From the NCBI GenBank assembly GCA_017461985.1, contig JAFTSA010000006.1, forward strand, positions 64,110 through 128,109: 64,000 bases of DNA, given 5' to 3'. This document shows, piece by piece, positions 33,092 through 41,754 of this stretch (within the stretch, counting starts at the first letter, position 1; each line of letters opens with the position of its first letter). The stretch comes from Clostridia bacterium. Its GTDB lineage: Bacteria > Bacillota > Clostridia > Christensenellales > CAG-917. The position numbers and the translations under genes are program-made. The notes under the pieces were generated by a model. It ran no database searches. It saw nothing but the letters and a program-made list of their open reading frames with translations, and was not told the DNA's origin.

Positions 33092-34021
33092 TTATTGTTT
33101 TTCGTATTCACCGTACGTCCAAATGGTGTCCGCCACGTCAAAGGGGCTTGAGGTGTGGTGATAGAGGCCGTTGATGACAAATGAGCCCGTCTTTGAAAAG
33201 TCACCTCTCAGATAGATATCAGGGGGATAGTTGATGTCAAAGGTGGTGTCATAGTGGTCCTTGTCCGCATTTTTCACCTTGGTGTAGGGGTCGTGGGTTA
33301 TGTAGAGGTAGATGGTCTTTTTGTCCTGTGCCATCCAGAAAGTGCCCTCGATGACGGTGTCGCCATTTCTGTATTGGAAGAGTTCGTAGTCTCTAGGCTT
33401 TGTCATAAGGAAGGTGAAACTTTCACCTGAGGGCAGGGTGTATGTGCCACTGGGGATATGGAGATTATCATTTCCATTGTAGGTGTTGCTTTCTGTTTTG
33501 AAGGCTTTGCCTTCAAGGATATATGTGCCCATCTTGTAGGGCAACTCACTTATGCGGTAGATATGGGTGTAGATTGTACCGTCAGTCATGCCCAAATCTT
33601 CTTCTTCAGATACAATGGTGAATTGAGTGAAGTCTGTCTTGAAGTCCTCAACGTAGCAACCGATCCAGTCCTCTTTGGATTTGTCATTTCTTGTGAGGAT
33701 GAAGGATATGGGGGTCATGACGTCACTGCCAAATCCGTGGTCAACAACACGGAAAGTGCCGTTAAACTTGCTTTCACCGTCTTCAACGTAGGTGAAGGTC
33801 ATAGCCCCCTTTGCGCCGTTGAAGGTGAAATAAGTGGTGTTGTCATCCATCAAAATCCATTTGCCTGTTGAGGATGGCAACTCGGTTTCGTAGTTGTCCG
33901 CATCACCTGCGCTGTCTCCAGTTTTGTCACCAAACAGCCCACTGAAAAGGTCGCATCCAGTGAGGGTGAGGGCAAAAGTCAACAATATTGCCACCAAAAG
34001 CACAACTGCAGTCTTTTTCAT
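33092..34021 (-). CDS. Lipoprotein of unknown function
   Basis: 309 residues from ATG 34021 (AAGGAG upstream), 16 codons inside the longest frame. Signal peptide with lipobox LTGC near residue 23. The mature part is beta-rich with repeated short units: 'WILMDDNTTYFTFNGAKG', 'FKTDFTQFTIVSEEEDL', 'SGTYTLPSGESFTFL', perhaps two or three related lipocalin-like or beta-sandwich modules. Anchored outside the membrane. No family recognised. Same strand as the next lipoprotein upstream, 64 bases apart. Confidence 0.85.
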   Translation of the reverse strand: MKKTAVVLLVAILLTFALTLTGCDLFSGLFGDKTGDSAGDADNYETELPSSTGKWILMDDNTTYFTFNGAKGAMTFTYVEDGESKFNGTFRVVDHGFGSDVMTPISFILTRNDKSKEDWIGCYVEDFKTDFTQFTIVSEEEDLGMTDGTIYTHIYRISELPYKMGTYILEGKAFKTESNTYNGNDNLHIPSGTYTLPSGESFTFLMTKPRDYELFQYRNGDTVIEGTFWMAQDKKTIYLYITHDPYTKVKNADKDHYDTTFDINYPPDIYLRGDFSKTGSFVINGLYHHTSSPFDVADTIWTYGEYEKQ

Positions 34022-34085
34022 AGCCTTTCTCCTTGATAGGAATTTATATACATATTTTAAAACCGACAAACAAACTTGTCAAATT

Positions 34086-35249
34086 TTATCTTGTCACCGT
34101 CAAAAAGTCTTCCAACACAATTTGGTCACAAACAGGTGCATCGGGGCTTTGGAAGGATATCACTATGTCGTAAACACCTGCAGGAAGAGTGTAATCTGCG
34201 GTTTCAAAGAATCTAAAGAAATCGTATATTTTTTCTCCTGTTTCAATGCTGAATTCAGTCATAGCAAACCAGCCGGACATAATTGATGGAATAGAATACG
34301 AAGTTGTTTCATTGACAAAAGAAATATTGAAGATATTCAAAGTGGTATCGTGTTCGATGTGGACAAATGGTTCCCCAAAATAGGTTATGTTTGCCGAAAT
34401 TTTGAAGATTCGCTCGCCTGTCTTTAGGTTGTAGGGGAATGCGATTGTTCCAAAATCTACAGTTGCTTCAAAGCTGAACAAATCGCAAGAGGCTGAGAAT
34501 GATGTCTCCTTGAAGTTGAACTTTGTAGTGTTCAGCATTGGAGATTCAAAAACCGCATAATCGCCATATTCGTGAAGATCTTCGTTGTAGAAAAATGAAG
34601 AGTTATATATGCTGTTTTCAATATCTTCAAAGCTGCGAGGCTGATGAATTATGTTGTAAATGGTCGCCACACCATGCTCATCTTCTTTGAAAAAGGTGGG
34701 GAAGTCGAAGTTGGCAAGATGAATGCCTGTGTTCGTTTTACTATCGTAAATATGCACCCTTGACTGATTGTCGTAAGAACCATCCACTACATTATATGAC
34801 ACCGATGTCAAGATCTCAATGTGTCCGTCATTGTCAATATCCGTGATCGCAAAATTGGTGAGATAATATTTGTAATGGTTCGTATTGCCACCGCAGAGAG
34901 ATACTACATTGTCCTTGTATTTCAAAAAGAAAATGGTGTAGGATTTTTGACAAACCTCAAAGATATCCAAGCCGTATTTTTTGCTAGTCTTTCTGTCTAT
35001 GTGGTTGTACACTGCATAGTCCGAATCTTTATCAAACCAATAAGGCTGTTTGTTTTCTTCGCAATATTTTTCGAAGGCCTCTCTCAACTTTGCGTTGTGC
35101 AAGTCGTTTCTTTCTTCGGGGAAGAAGATGAAGTTTTCACTGATGCAAATGCCGTTGGGTGCAAACTTAGGCCCTTTGTTGCATGCAAAAAAGGTCAGCG
35201 TAAAAGCCAAAAGCAACATGACAGTTAAAATAATTAAAACTTTTTTCAT
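34086..35249 (-). CDS. Lipoprotein with an FG-GAP-like motif
   Basis: 387 residues from ATG 35249 (GGAGAA upstream); the longer frame start is rejected. Lipobox 'TFFAC' near residue 23. 'FAITDIDNDGHIEILTSVS' resembles the Ca-binding loop of FG-GAP/VCBS beta-propeller repeats (DxDxDG). Other parts are beta-rich with no recognised domain. Probably a surface lipoprotein; distinct composition (more A/T-rich codons) than its neighbours. Confidence 0.82.
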   Translation of the reverse strand: MKKVLIILTVMLLLAFTLTFFACNKGPKFAPNGICISENFIFFPEERNDLHNAKLREAFEKYCEENKQPYWFDKDSDYAVYNHIDRKTSKKYGLDIFEVCQKSYTIFFLKYKDNVVSLCGGNTNHYKYYLTNFAITDIDNDGHIEILTSVSYNVVDGSYDNQSRVHIYDSKTNTGIHLANFDFPTFFKEDEHGVATIYNIIHQPRSFEDIENSIYNSSFFYNEDLHEYGDYAVFESPMLNTTKFNFKETSFSASCDLFSFEATVDFGTIAFPYNLKTGERIFKISANITYFGEPFVHIEHDTTLNIFNISFVNETTSYSIPSIMSGWFAMTEFSIETGEKIYDFFRFFETADYTLPAGVYDIVISFQSPDAPVCDQIVLEDFLTVTR

Positions 35250-35326
35250 ATTTTCTCCTTCGCTATTAACCGAGTAAAACCAGATGCCGAGCCTTGTCAA
35301 AGTGTTTTTATTGTGTGCGAGGTTGT

Positions 35327-36382
35327 TTACCAAGCGTTGACCACGTATTCGCAGAATCCATACATATCCTTGATTTCAAGGACTGTGCCGTCGTCCAGGG
35401 TGACGGTGCCGTTGTAGTAGCCGTGGGCTTGATGGCACTTTGTGCCTGCCAGTTTTTTGATGATAAATCCGCTGGCATCGTCGTAGAAGGGGGTGAGGGT
35501 AAGGTTGAATCTGCCGTCCTCACTGACAAACTCCCAAGGTTTTGTCCAACCCTTTTTGCCGGGGAATTCCTTCACGTCAACTCTGCCGATTTTGTGGGCT
35601 TTGCCGTCATAGAAAAGGCAAGTTTCGGTTGCGTTGGAGTCGTCACCTATGAGCCAAGTGATTTCAAAGCCGAAGGTATGGCGGTTGCCGTCTTTGTCGT
35701 AGAGATAGGTTGAAGCGTTGCCCCAATACCACTGGCAGTTGTGAGGCCAGACGCCTCGTCCCCAGTCCATAACACCAAAGGTGTTCTCCTTTGTGAAGAC
35801 AAACTTCTTATCCCCAAAAGTGACAGTGCCCTCGGCGGGCATGCAGTTTTGCTTTGTGGTGAGGAAAAACTGATTAGGGTGTTTCTTGAAGGGGGTGACG
35901 ATGGTGATATTTTCGTGTCCTTCGGGTATATCCTCAGTGAAGTCAAACACAAGGGGCTTGCCGTTAAGGACGCTTTCAAAGGTGACGTGGCGGTAGCCTT
36001 CTTCGATATTTGTGTCATACACCATCTTTATGTCCTTGTTTTCATACACAAGTTTGTTTGTTCTGTCCCCGATTTCGGGAGGGAGAAAGCGGTTGCGAGT
36101 GAAGAGGGTATTTATGAACTTGAAAGCAACAAGTTCACCCGTCTGTATATCACGTATAGAAGCGGCGGCGGATGTGGCAACGGTTATGTTGAAGAAGTTG
36201 ATGAGCACCTTATATCTGCCGTCTGAGAATTGATGAAAATCCCACTCCTTAAGACGCCAACGGGGGCGACAAAGATCACGTTTGTATTCAAAGAGGTTTC
36301 GTCTTGCCCAACCCTTTGCAAGGAGATTTCCGTCCTTGTCAAGGAGGGGAGTGACGGAAGTGTATTCAGTTTGTTTTTGCAT
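35327..36382 (-). CDS. DUF2804-family protein
   Basis: 351 residues, cytoplasmic. Matches the DUF2804 pattern: N-terminal 'PLLDKDGNLLAKGWAR', then 'FGVMDWGRGVWPHNCQWYWGNAS', which is the family hallmark, and a beta-sandwich C-terminus. Structurally like lipocalin-like or hydroxyneurosporene synthase-type folds; the reaction is unknown. A weak GAGGTG precedes ATG 36382. 77 bases upstream of the lipoprotein on the same strand. Confidence 0.88.
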   Translation of the reverse strand: MQKQTEYTSVTPLLDKDGNLLAKGWARRNLFEYKRDLCRPRWRLKEWDFHQFSDGRYKVLINFFNITVATSAAASIRDIQTGELVAFKFINTLFTRNRFLPPEIGDRTNKLVYENKDIKMVYDTNIEEGYRHVTFESVLNGKPLVFDFTEDIPEGHENITIVTPFKKHPNQFFLTTKQNCMPAEGTVTFGDKKFVFTKENTFGVMDWGRGVWPHNCQWYWGNASTYLYDKDGNRHTFGFEITWLIGDDSNATETCLFYDGKAHKIGRVDVKEFPGKKGWTKPWEFVSEDGRFNLTLTPFYDDASGFIIKKLAGTKCHQAHGYYNGTVTLDDGTVLEIKDMYGFCEYVVNAW

Positions 36383-36685
36383 AGTTCACCTCAAAGTGTT
36401 TCTACTATGATTATACTATTATATATACAATTTTCAAGACTGAAATATTGGATGCGCGCCCACGCGTGAGAACAAATCCACCAAAGACGAAATGAATATT
36501 TGCAATTTTATGCAGTTATTTTTTTGAATATTTGTATAAAATACAGGGCAAAACCGCATAAAATCGGCAAAAACAAAAAATTTATAACAAAATTGCAAAT
36601 TTTATGCACAAACGTTTGCTTTTTTCCATTGAAGTTGTTATCATTTGTGAGCATTAAAGTTGAAATTATTTTCGGAGAATAGATT
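36383..36685. other. A/T-rich divergent control region
   Basis: 303 bases between DUF2804 and the ABC transporter. It contains a possible promoter for the transporter (TTGCTT 36616-36621, 17 bases, TATCAT 36639-36644) and a repeated TTGCAA(A)TTTTATGCA motif (36499-36514 and 36594-36608) that might be a control site. No gene seen. Confidence 0.5.
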
Positions 36686-37555
36686 ATGAAAAAAATCGCA
36701 GTCATCTTTATGGTTTTGGCACTTGTCCTCGGTGCAGTTTTCGCATTTGCAGGATGCAATCAATCAGTGGAAAAAGTCAAACTTGTCAACGTTGAATTGA
36801 CAGGTGAGCAATATGGCTATTGTGTGGCAAATGGTGAGGCCGACCTTCTCAGTAAGGTTAACACCTTCCTGGCTCAAATCACCAGCGATGGCACCCTTGA
36901 CACACTTTACGCAAAGTACGACAGCACCAAAAACGCAAATTATAGTTCAATCACCGGCATAGGCTCAAACGTTGCCACAAGTGAAACAGGCATTGCAAAC
37001 CCCCTCATCGTTGCCACCAACACCGATTTTGAACCCTTTGAATACAAAAACGGCAACAACTTCTGTGGCATTGATATGGAAATTGCAAAACTTCTTGCAG
37101 ACTATCTCGGCAAAACCCTTGTCATCAAGGATATGGACTTTGACGCAGTTGTCACCTCAGTTGAAACAGGACTTTGCCACATCGGTATGGCAGGTCTCAC
37201 CATCAGTGATGATCGTGCAGAAACAGTCAGTTTCTCAAATCCTTACTACGGCACAACCCAAATGATCATCGTGAGAGCAGACGACACCACCTTTGACGGA
37301 TGCACCACAAAAGAGCAAATTGAAGAAAAACTCACCTCTCTTGTGGGCAAAAAGGCAGGAGCACAAAGTGGCACAACCGGTTTCTACTACATCAACGGCA
37401 GTGAAGACTTCGGCTTTGACGGCTTCTCAAACATTGATATGAACGCATACGATTCAGCAGCACTTGCAGTGACCGACCTCATCAACGGCGCAATCGATTT
37501 CGTTGTGGTTGACAAAGACCCTGCAAAGGCAATCATCAAGAAAGTGAACATCTAA
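36686..37555 (+). CDS. Amino-acid ABC transporter binding lipoprotein, apparently circularly permuted
   Basis: 289 residues with signal and lipobox 'FAGC' (Cys 24). Residues ~106-289 follow the type-3 solute-binding fold from its usual first strand: 'LIVATNTDFEPFEY', 'GIDMEIAKLLADYLGK', 'GMAGLTISDDRAETVSFSNPYY', 'GAQSGTTGFY', 'VVVDKDPAKAIIKK', where the protein stops. The usual last segment (strand plus 'EQYGYCV', 'LLSKVNTFLAQITSDGTLD', 'LYAKY') is missing there and instead sits at residues ~29-78, directly after the signal peptide. This is a circular permutation that should keep the two-lobe fold. First gene of a three-gene transporter operon. Confidence 0.93.
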   Translation: MKKIAVIFMVLALVLGAVFAFAGCNQSVEKVKLVNVELTGEQYGYCVANGEADLLSKVNTFLAQITSDGTLDTLYAKYDSTKNANYSSITGIGSNVATSETGIANPLIVATNTDFEPFEYKNGNNFCGIDMEIAKLLADYLGKTLVIKDMDFDAVVTSVETGLCHIGMAGLTISDDRAETVSFSNPYYGTTQMIIVRADDTTFDGCTTKEQIEEKLTSLVGKKAGAQSGTTGFYYINGSEDFGFDGFSNIDMNAYDSAALAVTDLINGAIDFVVVDKDPAKAIIKKVNI

Positions 37556-37556
37556 T

Positions 37557-38258
37557 ATGGAAGCAAAATGGAGGGTTTTTGTCCGCTCGTTCATTGAATA
37601 CGGCGGAGCAGAAACCGTACTGACAGGACTAAAAAACACAGTGTTGATAGCAGTCTTCGGGCTGCTTATCGGCATTTTTATAGGCACAATCATCGCCGTA
37701 ATCAAGGTTATGCCCCGTGAAAACAAGGTGGCAAGAGTCTTTGGCTTTCTGGGTGACCTTTACGTGACTGTGTTCAGGGGCACACCTATCGTGGTGCAAC
37801 TTTTGATATTCTATTATATCCTTTTCCCTGCAATGGGACTGCGCATAGACTCCCTTGTGGTGGCAATCGTCACCTTCGGCATGAACAGCGGTGCATACGT
37901 AGCCGAGATTATGCGTGGTGGCATTCAGTCCATTGACAAAGGTCAATTTGAGGCGGGCAGAGCACTGGGACTCAGCTACGGCGCAACAATGCTCAGGATT
38001 GTCGTACCTCAAGCAATCAAAAACATTTTGCCCACCCTTGGCAATGAGTTTATCGCCCTTGTGAAGGACACCTCAGTTGTAGGATTCATTGCCACCCTAG
38101 ACCTCACCCAAGCCTTCAAGCGCATAGGCTCACAAAACTATGAATTCATCATCCCTTATCTGCTTTTGGCAGCAATATACCTTGTCATCGTGCTCATCAT
38201 CACGGGCATAGTCAAACTTCTTGAAAGGAGGTTAAGTAAGAGTGATAGACGTAATTAA
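37557..38258 (+). CDS. Amino-acid ABC transporter permease
   Basis: 233 residues, five to six membrane helices, HisM/GlnP family: '[16 protein letters not shown]', '[15 protein letters not shown]', the EAA loop '[22 protein letters not shown]' (first 20 residues: cytoplasmic contact to the ATPase), '[12 protein letters not shown]'. Starts one base after the binding-protein stop. Its end overlaps the ATPase start by 17 bases. Confidence 0.94.
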   Translation: MEAKWRVFVRSFIEYGGAETVLTGLKNTVLIAVFGLLIGIFIGTIIAVIKVMPRENKVARVFGFLGDLYVTVFRGTPIVVQLLIFYYILFPAMGLRIDSLVVAIVTFGMNSGAYVAEIMRGGIQSIDKGQFEAGRALGLSYGATMLRIVVPQAIKNILPTLGNEFIALVKDTSVVGFIATLDLTQAFKRIGSQNYEFIIPYLLLAAIYLVIVLIITGIVKLLERRLSKSDRRN

Positions 38259-39357
38259 TCTCACCAAAAAATTCGGCAAGCTTCTTGTCCTTGACGACAT
38301 TTCAACCTCCATAAAGGAAGGGGAGAAGGTTGTCATCGTAGGCCCTTCAGGTGGCGGCAAATCCACTTTCCTGCGTTGTCTCAACGTCCTTGAAGACCCC
38401 ACCGCAGGCCGTATTATGTTTATGGGCAACGACCTTGCAGACCTCAAGGTTGACATCAACGAGCAAAGAGAAAATATTGGCATGGTTTTCCAACAATTCA
38501 ACCTGTTTTCAAACCTTACCGTCAAGAAAAACATAACCCTTGCCCCTATCAAAATAGGCTTGAAAAATATGCGCAAAACTCAAATGAAAAACGCGCATAT
38601 CCCTGCCTACAATCGTTTTATTGACCTTTTTGGCGACAAGCTCAACAAGAGTGTTGATGAGAAGAGAGTGAAACTTGAAAAGGAAATCGAGGGGTTGAAA
38701 TCCCAACTTGAACCCATAAATGCAGAGTGGGAAAAGACCAAGGTCATCACAGAAAAAGAGGGCAAATCCTACGCCACTTACGATGAAAAATTGACCAAGG
38801 AAAAGCTTTATATCACTTCAAAAATTGAGAAGAAAGTGAGAGAGCTTTCACACACTTTGCACTATGAAAAGAAGAGCCCTGCACCCCTTGAATTTGCCAG
38901 CAAAAAGGACCTTGTTGCTGACGCCAATGAAAGGGCGGAAGCACTGCTCACACGCATAGGTCTTCTTGACAAAGCGGACGTCTATCCCAGTACCTTGTCA
39001 GGTGGTCAAAAGCAACGTGTTGCCATTGCTCGCGCCCTTGCAATGCGTCCTAAAGTACTGCTCTTTGACGAGCCCACCTCAGCCCTTGACCCCGAAATGG
39101 TTGGAGAGGTTTTGGACCTTATCAAGCAGGTTGCAGAAGAGGGTATGACCATGGTCATCGTCACCCACGAGATGAATTTTGCAAGAGAAGTTGGCACAAG
39201 AATTCTGTTTATGGCAGAGGGCAAAATCCTTGAAGAAAACACTCCCGACGAGTTTTTCACCAACCCCACACACCCTCGTCTTAAAGAATTTTTGTCAAAA
39301 GTCATCAAGGCAGATGACGATGAAAAGGAGAAGGTTGAAGGCAATGCCATTGCCTAA
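38242..39357 (+). CDS. Amino-acid ABC transporter ATPase with a coiled-coil insertion
   Basis: 371 residues (GlnQ relatives ~240), GTG start with AAAGGAGG upstream. Walker [10 protein letters not shown] (34-42), Q-loop 'VFQQFNLF' (82-89), signature LSGGQ (252-256), Walker B '[12 protein letters not shown]' (272-283), His 309. Between the Q-loop region ('LAPIKIG', ~100-106) and '[15 protein letters not shown]' (235-249) there is an extra ~120 residues (about 108-228), mostly charged helices ('[19 protein letters not shown]'), likely a coiled-coil hairpin. It lies in the helical subdomain that touches the permease. The C-terminal tail is also acidic. Confidence 0.94.
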   Translation: MIDVINLTKKFGKLLVLDDISTSIKEGEKVVIVGPSGGGKSTFLRCLNVLEDPTAGRIMFMGNDLADLKVDINEQRENIGMVFQQFNLFSNLTVKKNITLAPIKIGLKNMRKTQMKNAHIPAYNRFIDLFGDKLNKSVDEKRVKLEKEIEGLKSQLEPINAEWEKTKVITEKEGKSYATYDEKLTKEKLYITSKIEKKVRELSHTLHYEKKSPAPLEFASKKDLVADANERAEALLTRIGLLDKADVYPSTLSGGQKQRVAIARALAMRPKVLLFDEPTSALDPEMVGEVLDLIKQVAEEGMTMVIVTHEMNFAREVGTRILFMAEGKILEENTPDEFFTNPTHPRLKEFLSKVIKADDDEKEKVEGNAIA

Positions 39358-39453
39358 ACCCGACTTCAAAACACAGTGTTAGAGAAGTCAAACAAAAAAA
39401 TTAGTTTTGACCGAAAATGCACTTAAACAGCATGAAATAAAATGATAAACCTT

Positions 39454-39582
39454 TTAAAACGTCACTTGCGTGGCGTTTTTCTTTTTGTGGTTTTTGTTTC
39501 CGTCCACCTCGATTTGTGTCGGCGTGGTGTTGGGGTCCAGTTGCAGATGATGGTATGGAAGTTCAGTTTTTGACAGTGCCAT
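39454..39582 (-). CDS. Possible 42-residue basic protein or gene remnant
   Basis: ATG 39582 (or 39588) to TAA 39454. The frame has neighbour-like codon use ('ALSKTELPYHHLQLDPN', then 'NKNHKKKNATQVTF'), but only a poor ribosome site. Its last codons lie in the terminator stem shared with the ABC operon. It may be a shrunken remnant or a real small gene; no relatives recognised. Confidence 0.3.
   Translation of the reverse strand: MALSKTELPYHHLQLDPNTTPTQIEVDGNKNHKKKNATQVTF
39456..39484 (+). terminator. Terminator of the amino-acid ABC operon
   Basis: AACGTCAC-TTGC-GTGGCGTT stem (one G-T-type mismatch), then T-run. Confidence 0.75.
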
Positions 39583-39729
39583 CCTCATCAAAGGACTTAA
39601 ATGCTGGCTCGTAGAAAAATTAGTTCTTTACAATAGTAGATTGAATATGCTAATATATAGTGTAAACATATAGGCGCACGAGTGTGAGCGAGCGTAACGC
39701 CCACACACACCCACGTGACAAAGGACGTT

Positions 39730-40707
39730 ATGAAATACGTAGAACTTGAAAGACACCTCCAATCAGCCTTCGAAGGTTTTTCACCGGTGTACGTCATCGG
39801 TGGTGCTGACGCCTACCTTCGTCAAAGTGCTTGCGCCATGTTCAAGGGCCTTGTTTCCCCTGAATATGCGGACTTCAATTTGTCAATCATTTCCCACGGA
39901 CAAGGTATGTCCTCAGTGGTTGATGCTTTGAGTCTTTATCCCGTTTTTGACGACGTGAAAGTGGTGGTTGTCCCCGACGTCCCCGACAAGATTTCAGACC
40001 AAGACAAAAACCTGATTTTGTCCTACGTGAAGGAGCCCAACCCCCAAGCAATTTTGGTGCTTGTAGGTGACACCAAATCCGTCACCGATTTTGCAAAGGA
40101 AGGCAAACTCACGTATATCGATTGTGGCAAGCTTGACGAAAACGCCATTGCAATGGAGGTGGACAAACTTTTGTCCGTGCCCCCAAAAAAGACCATTGAG
40201 AAATCCGCCCTCCGCGCACTTGTTGAAAAGACTCTTGGGGATATGTCAAGGATAGTGTCCGAGGTTACAAAACTGAGGTCATATTCAGGTGATGTCATCA
40301 CTTGTCAAGACGTGGAACTTATGGTTGCTCCCGACCTTGAGTTTGCAATATACGAACTGACCGGAGCAGTCAGTGAAAAGCAAGCGGAAAAGGCTCTTGA
40401 AATCCTAGACGTATTTTTCAAGCAAGGTGTAAGAGGTCACACCCTCATCACAATGCTTTACAACCAATATCGCAAGATGCTTCACGCCGAATTGCACAAG
40501 ACGGACGATGCAGAGGCACTGGCATCAATGCTTGAGATTTCATCAAAAGTACTATATCACGTAAGACGCGTTTCAAAAAACTACACACAAATGCGTCTAA
40601 AGCAAGCGGTGGACTATTTGCACGGACTGCAATATTCCATCTTGTCGGGCAAGAGGCTTGAACACACGGCAGTACACGACGCCGTCCTCACACTTTTGAA
40701 TATATGA
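39730..40707 (+). CDS. holA: DNA polymerase III delta subunit
   Basis: 325 residues from ATG 39730 (AAAGGAC upstream). HolA family: 'SPVYVIGGADAYLRQSA' at the N-terminus, 'VVVVPDVPDKI' in the Rossmann-like domain, 'VEKTLGDMSRIVSEVTKLRSY' (res ~165-185) and the C-terminal helical collar ending 'LEHTAVHDAVLTLL'. It opens the sliding clamp in the clamp loader. Its stop overlaps the start of the next gene (ATGA). Confidence 0.93.
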   Translation: MKYVELERHLQSAFEGFSPVYVIGGADAYLRQSACAMFKGLVSPEYADFNLSIISHGQGMSSVVDALSLYPVFDDVKVVVVPDVPDKISDQDKNLILSYVKEPNPQAILVLVGDTKSVTDFAKEGKLTYIDCGKLDENAIAMEVDKLLSVPPKKTIEKSALRALVEKTLGDMSRIVSEVTKLRSYSGDVITCQDVELMVAPDLEFAIYELTGAVSEKQAEKALEILDVFFKQGVRGHTLITMLYNQYRKMLHAELHKTDDAEALASMLEISSKVLYHVRRVSKNYTQMRLKQAVDYLHGLQYSILSGKRLEHTAVHDAVLTLLNI

Positions 40708-41732
40708 GAAGAATAGTTATCGTCGATTACGGCAAACAAGATCAAAAAGTCAACCCCAAGTTTTATCCTCTCATTTGGATAGCACTGATTTTTGCAACAC
40801 TTTTTATGAACGTGTATGCAATGACCACCACTTACAGCAGTGGCGATTTGAAGGGAGTTGCCATTTTCACTCAACTCCTTTATGACGTCCTTTTGGGCGG
40901 ATTGCTTCCTTGCGCCATATTGTATTTGATTGCCTCACTGTTTTACAGGTCTTTAGCAAGAAGAGGACTTCTTCAAATCCCCCGCAAAGATTTCATCTAC
41001 ATCACAATGCTTTTCATTGCAGGGGCAAGATTTGTCATTGGAATTGTAAGGATATTTGGCTTTTTAGATCCCATGATGGAGTTTTACACCTTGCTTTATC
41101 TTGACGTCTTGATTCAAACGGTAGCGCTTTATCTTGAGTTTTTCTTGGTGCTTGCACCAAAATATCTCAATCCCGTTCAAGCAAGTGCACACTTCCGTCA
41201 ACTCAGCAAAATTTACACCATTTTGGTGGGTGTTCTCGCCGTAGTGGTTGTGGGTGGAGTTTTCCTTGCAATAGAAGGATTTAAGATCATGCTCAATGAA
41301 GGAACCAACGTGGCAGAATTTGGAGACATCGTCTTCACCCTCAACGGTGAGCAACTCACTGAAAACGACATCATTGTAATGATGGACCTTTTTGAAGGTC
41401 CGTTGTCAGTGGTGGCGTACGTTATGCTGGGTGTTGGCGTAGCGGTGGCGGCAACCCACTTTATCCTTGACTATTTGTTGGGCAAAAAGGCAAAGGAATA
41501 TCGCAAGACACATCCCGACACAACCGAAAACAATTTCGGCACAGGATTTTATGCCAACGGCACCAACTATTACACTGGAAGACCTTATGAAGGCGGAAGC
41601 CAAAACCCCTTTGACAACGGCGGAAATCCCTTTGCGGAAAACAACGACAATCCCTTTGCTGAAAGGAATCCTTTCGGTGAGGACTTTGGCGACACCGACA
41701 AAAATGACGACAACCCCTTTGGGGACTATTAA
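40704..41732 (+). CDS. Membrane protein with five NPF motifs in the tail
   Basis: 342 residues, about six membrane helices (res ~22-275), then a ~70-residue soluble tail with five Asn-Pro-Phe motifs ('QNPFDNGGNPFAENNDNPF', 'ERNPFGED', 'DNPFGDY'). Motif spacing is 7-14 residues. Such tripeptides bind EH domains in eukaryotes; in bacteria the meaning is unknown. The membrane part is not recognised. Coupled to holA and followed by cdaA. Confidence 0.82.
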   Translation: MRRIVIVDYGKQDQKVNPKFYPLIWIALIFATLFMNVYAMTTTYSSGDLKGVAIFTQLLYDVLLGGLLPCAILYLIASLFYRSLARRGLLQIPRKDFIYITMLFIAGARFVIGIVRIFGFLDPMMEFYTLLYLDVLIQTVALYLEFFLVLAPKYLNPVQASAHFRQLSKIYTILVGVLAVVVVGGVFLAIEGFKIMLNEGTNVAEFGDIVFTLNGEQLTENDIIVMMDLFEGPLSVVAYVMLGVGVAVAATHFILDYLLGKKAKEYRKTHPDTTENNFGTGFYANGTNYYTGRPYEGGSQNPFDNGGNPFAENNDNPFAERNPFGEDFGDTDKNDDNPFGDY

Positions 41733-41754
41733 TAAACTTTGACGAGAGGTTTAT

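Larger units (their letters stand above)
39358..39729. other. Intergenic region before holA
   Basis: 372 bases. It contains the terminator of the amino-acid transporter operon (39456-39484), a possible 42-residue frame on the minus strand (39454-39582), and an A/T-rich stretch with TTGAAT and TATAGTG-like promoter elements (39642-39663) and CGCACGAGTGTGAGCGAGCG-type hairpin sequence before holA. Confidence 0.55.

Noticed and set aside
35294-35713. 139-residue plus frame opposite the DUF2804 gene
   Set aside because: Antisense shadow; no ribosome site, and the minus-strand gene has clear family motifs.
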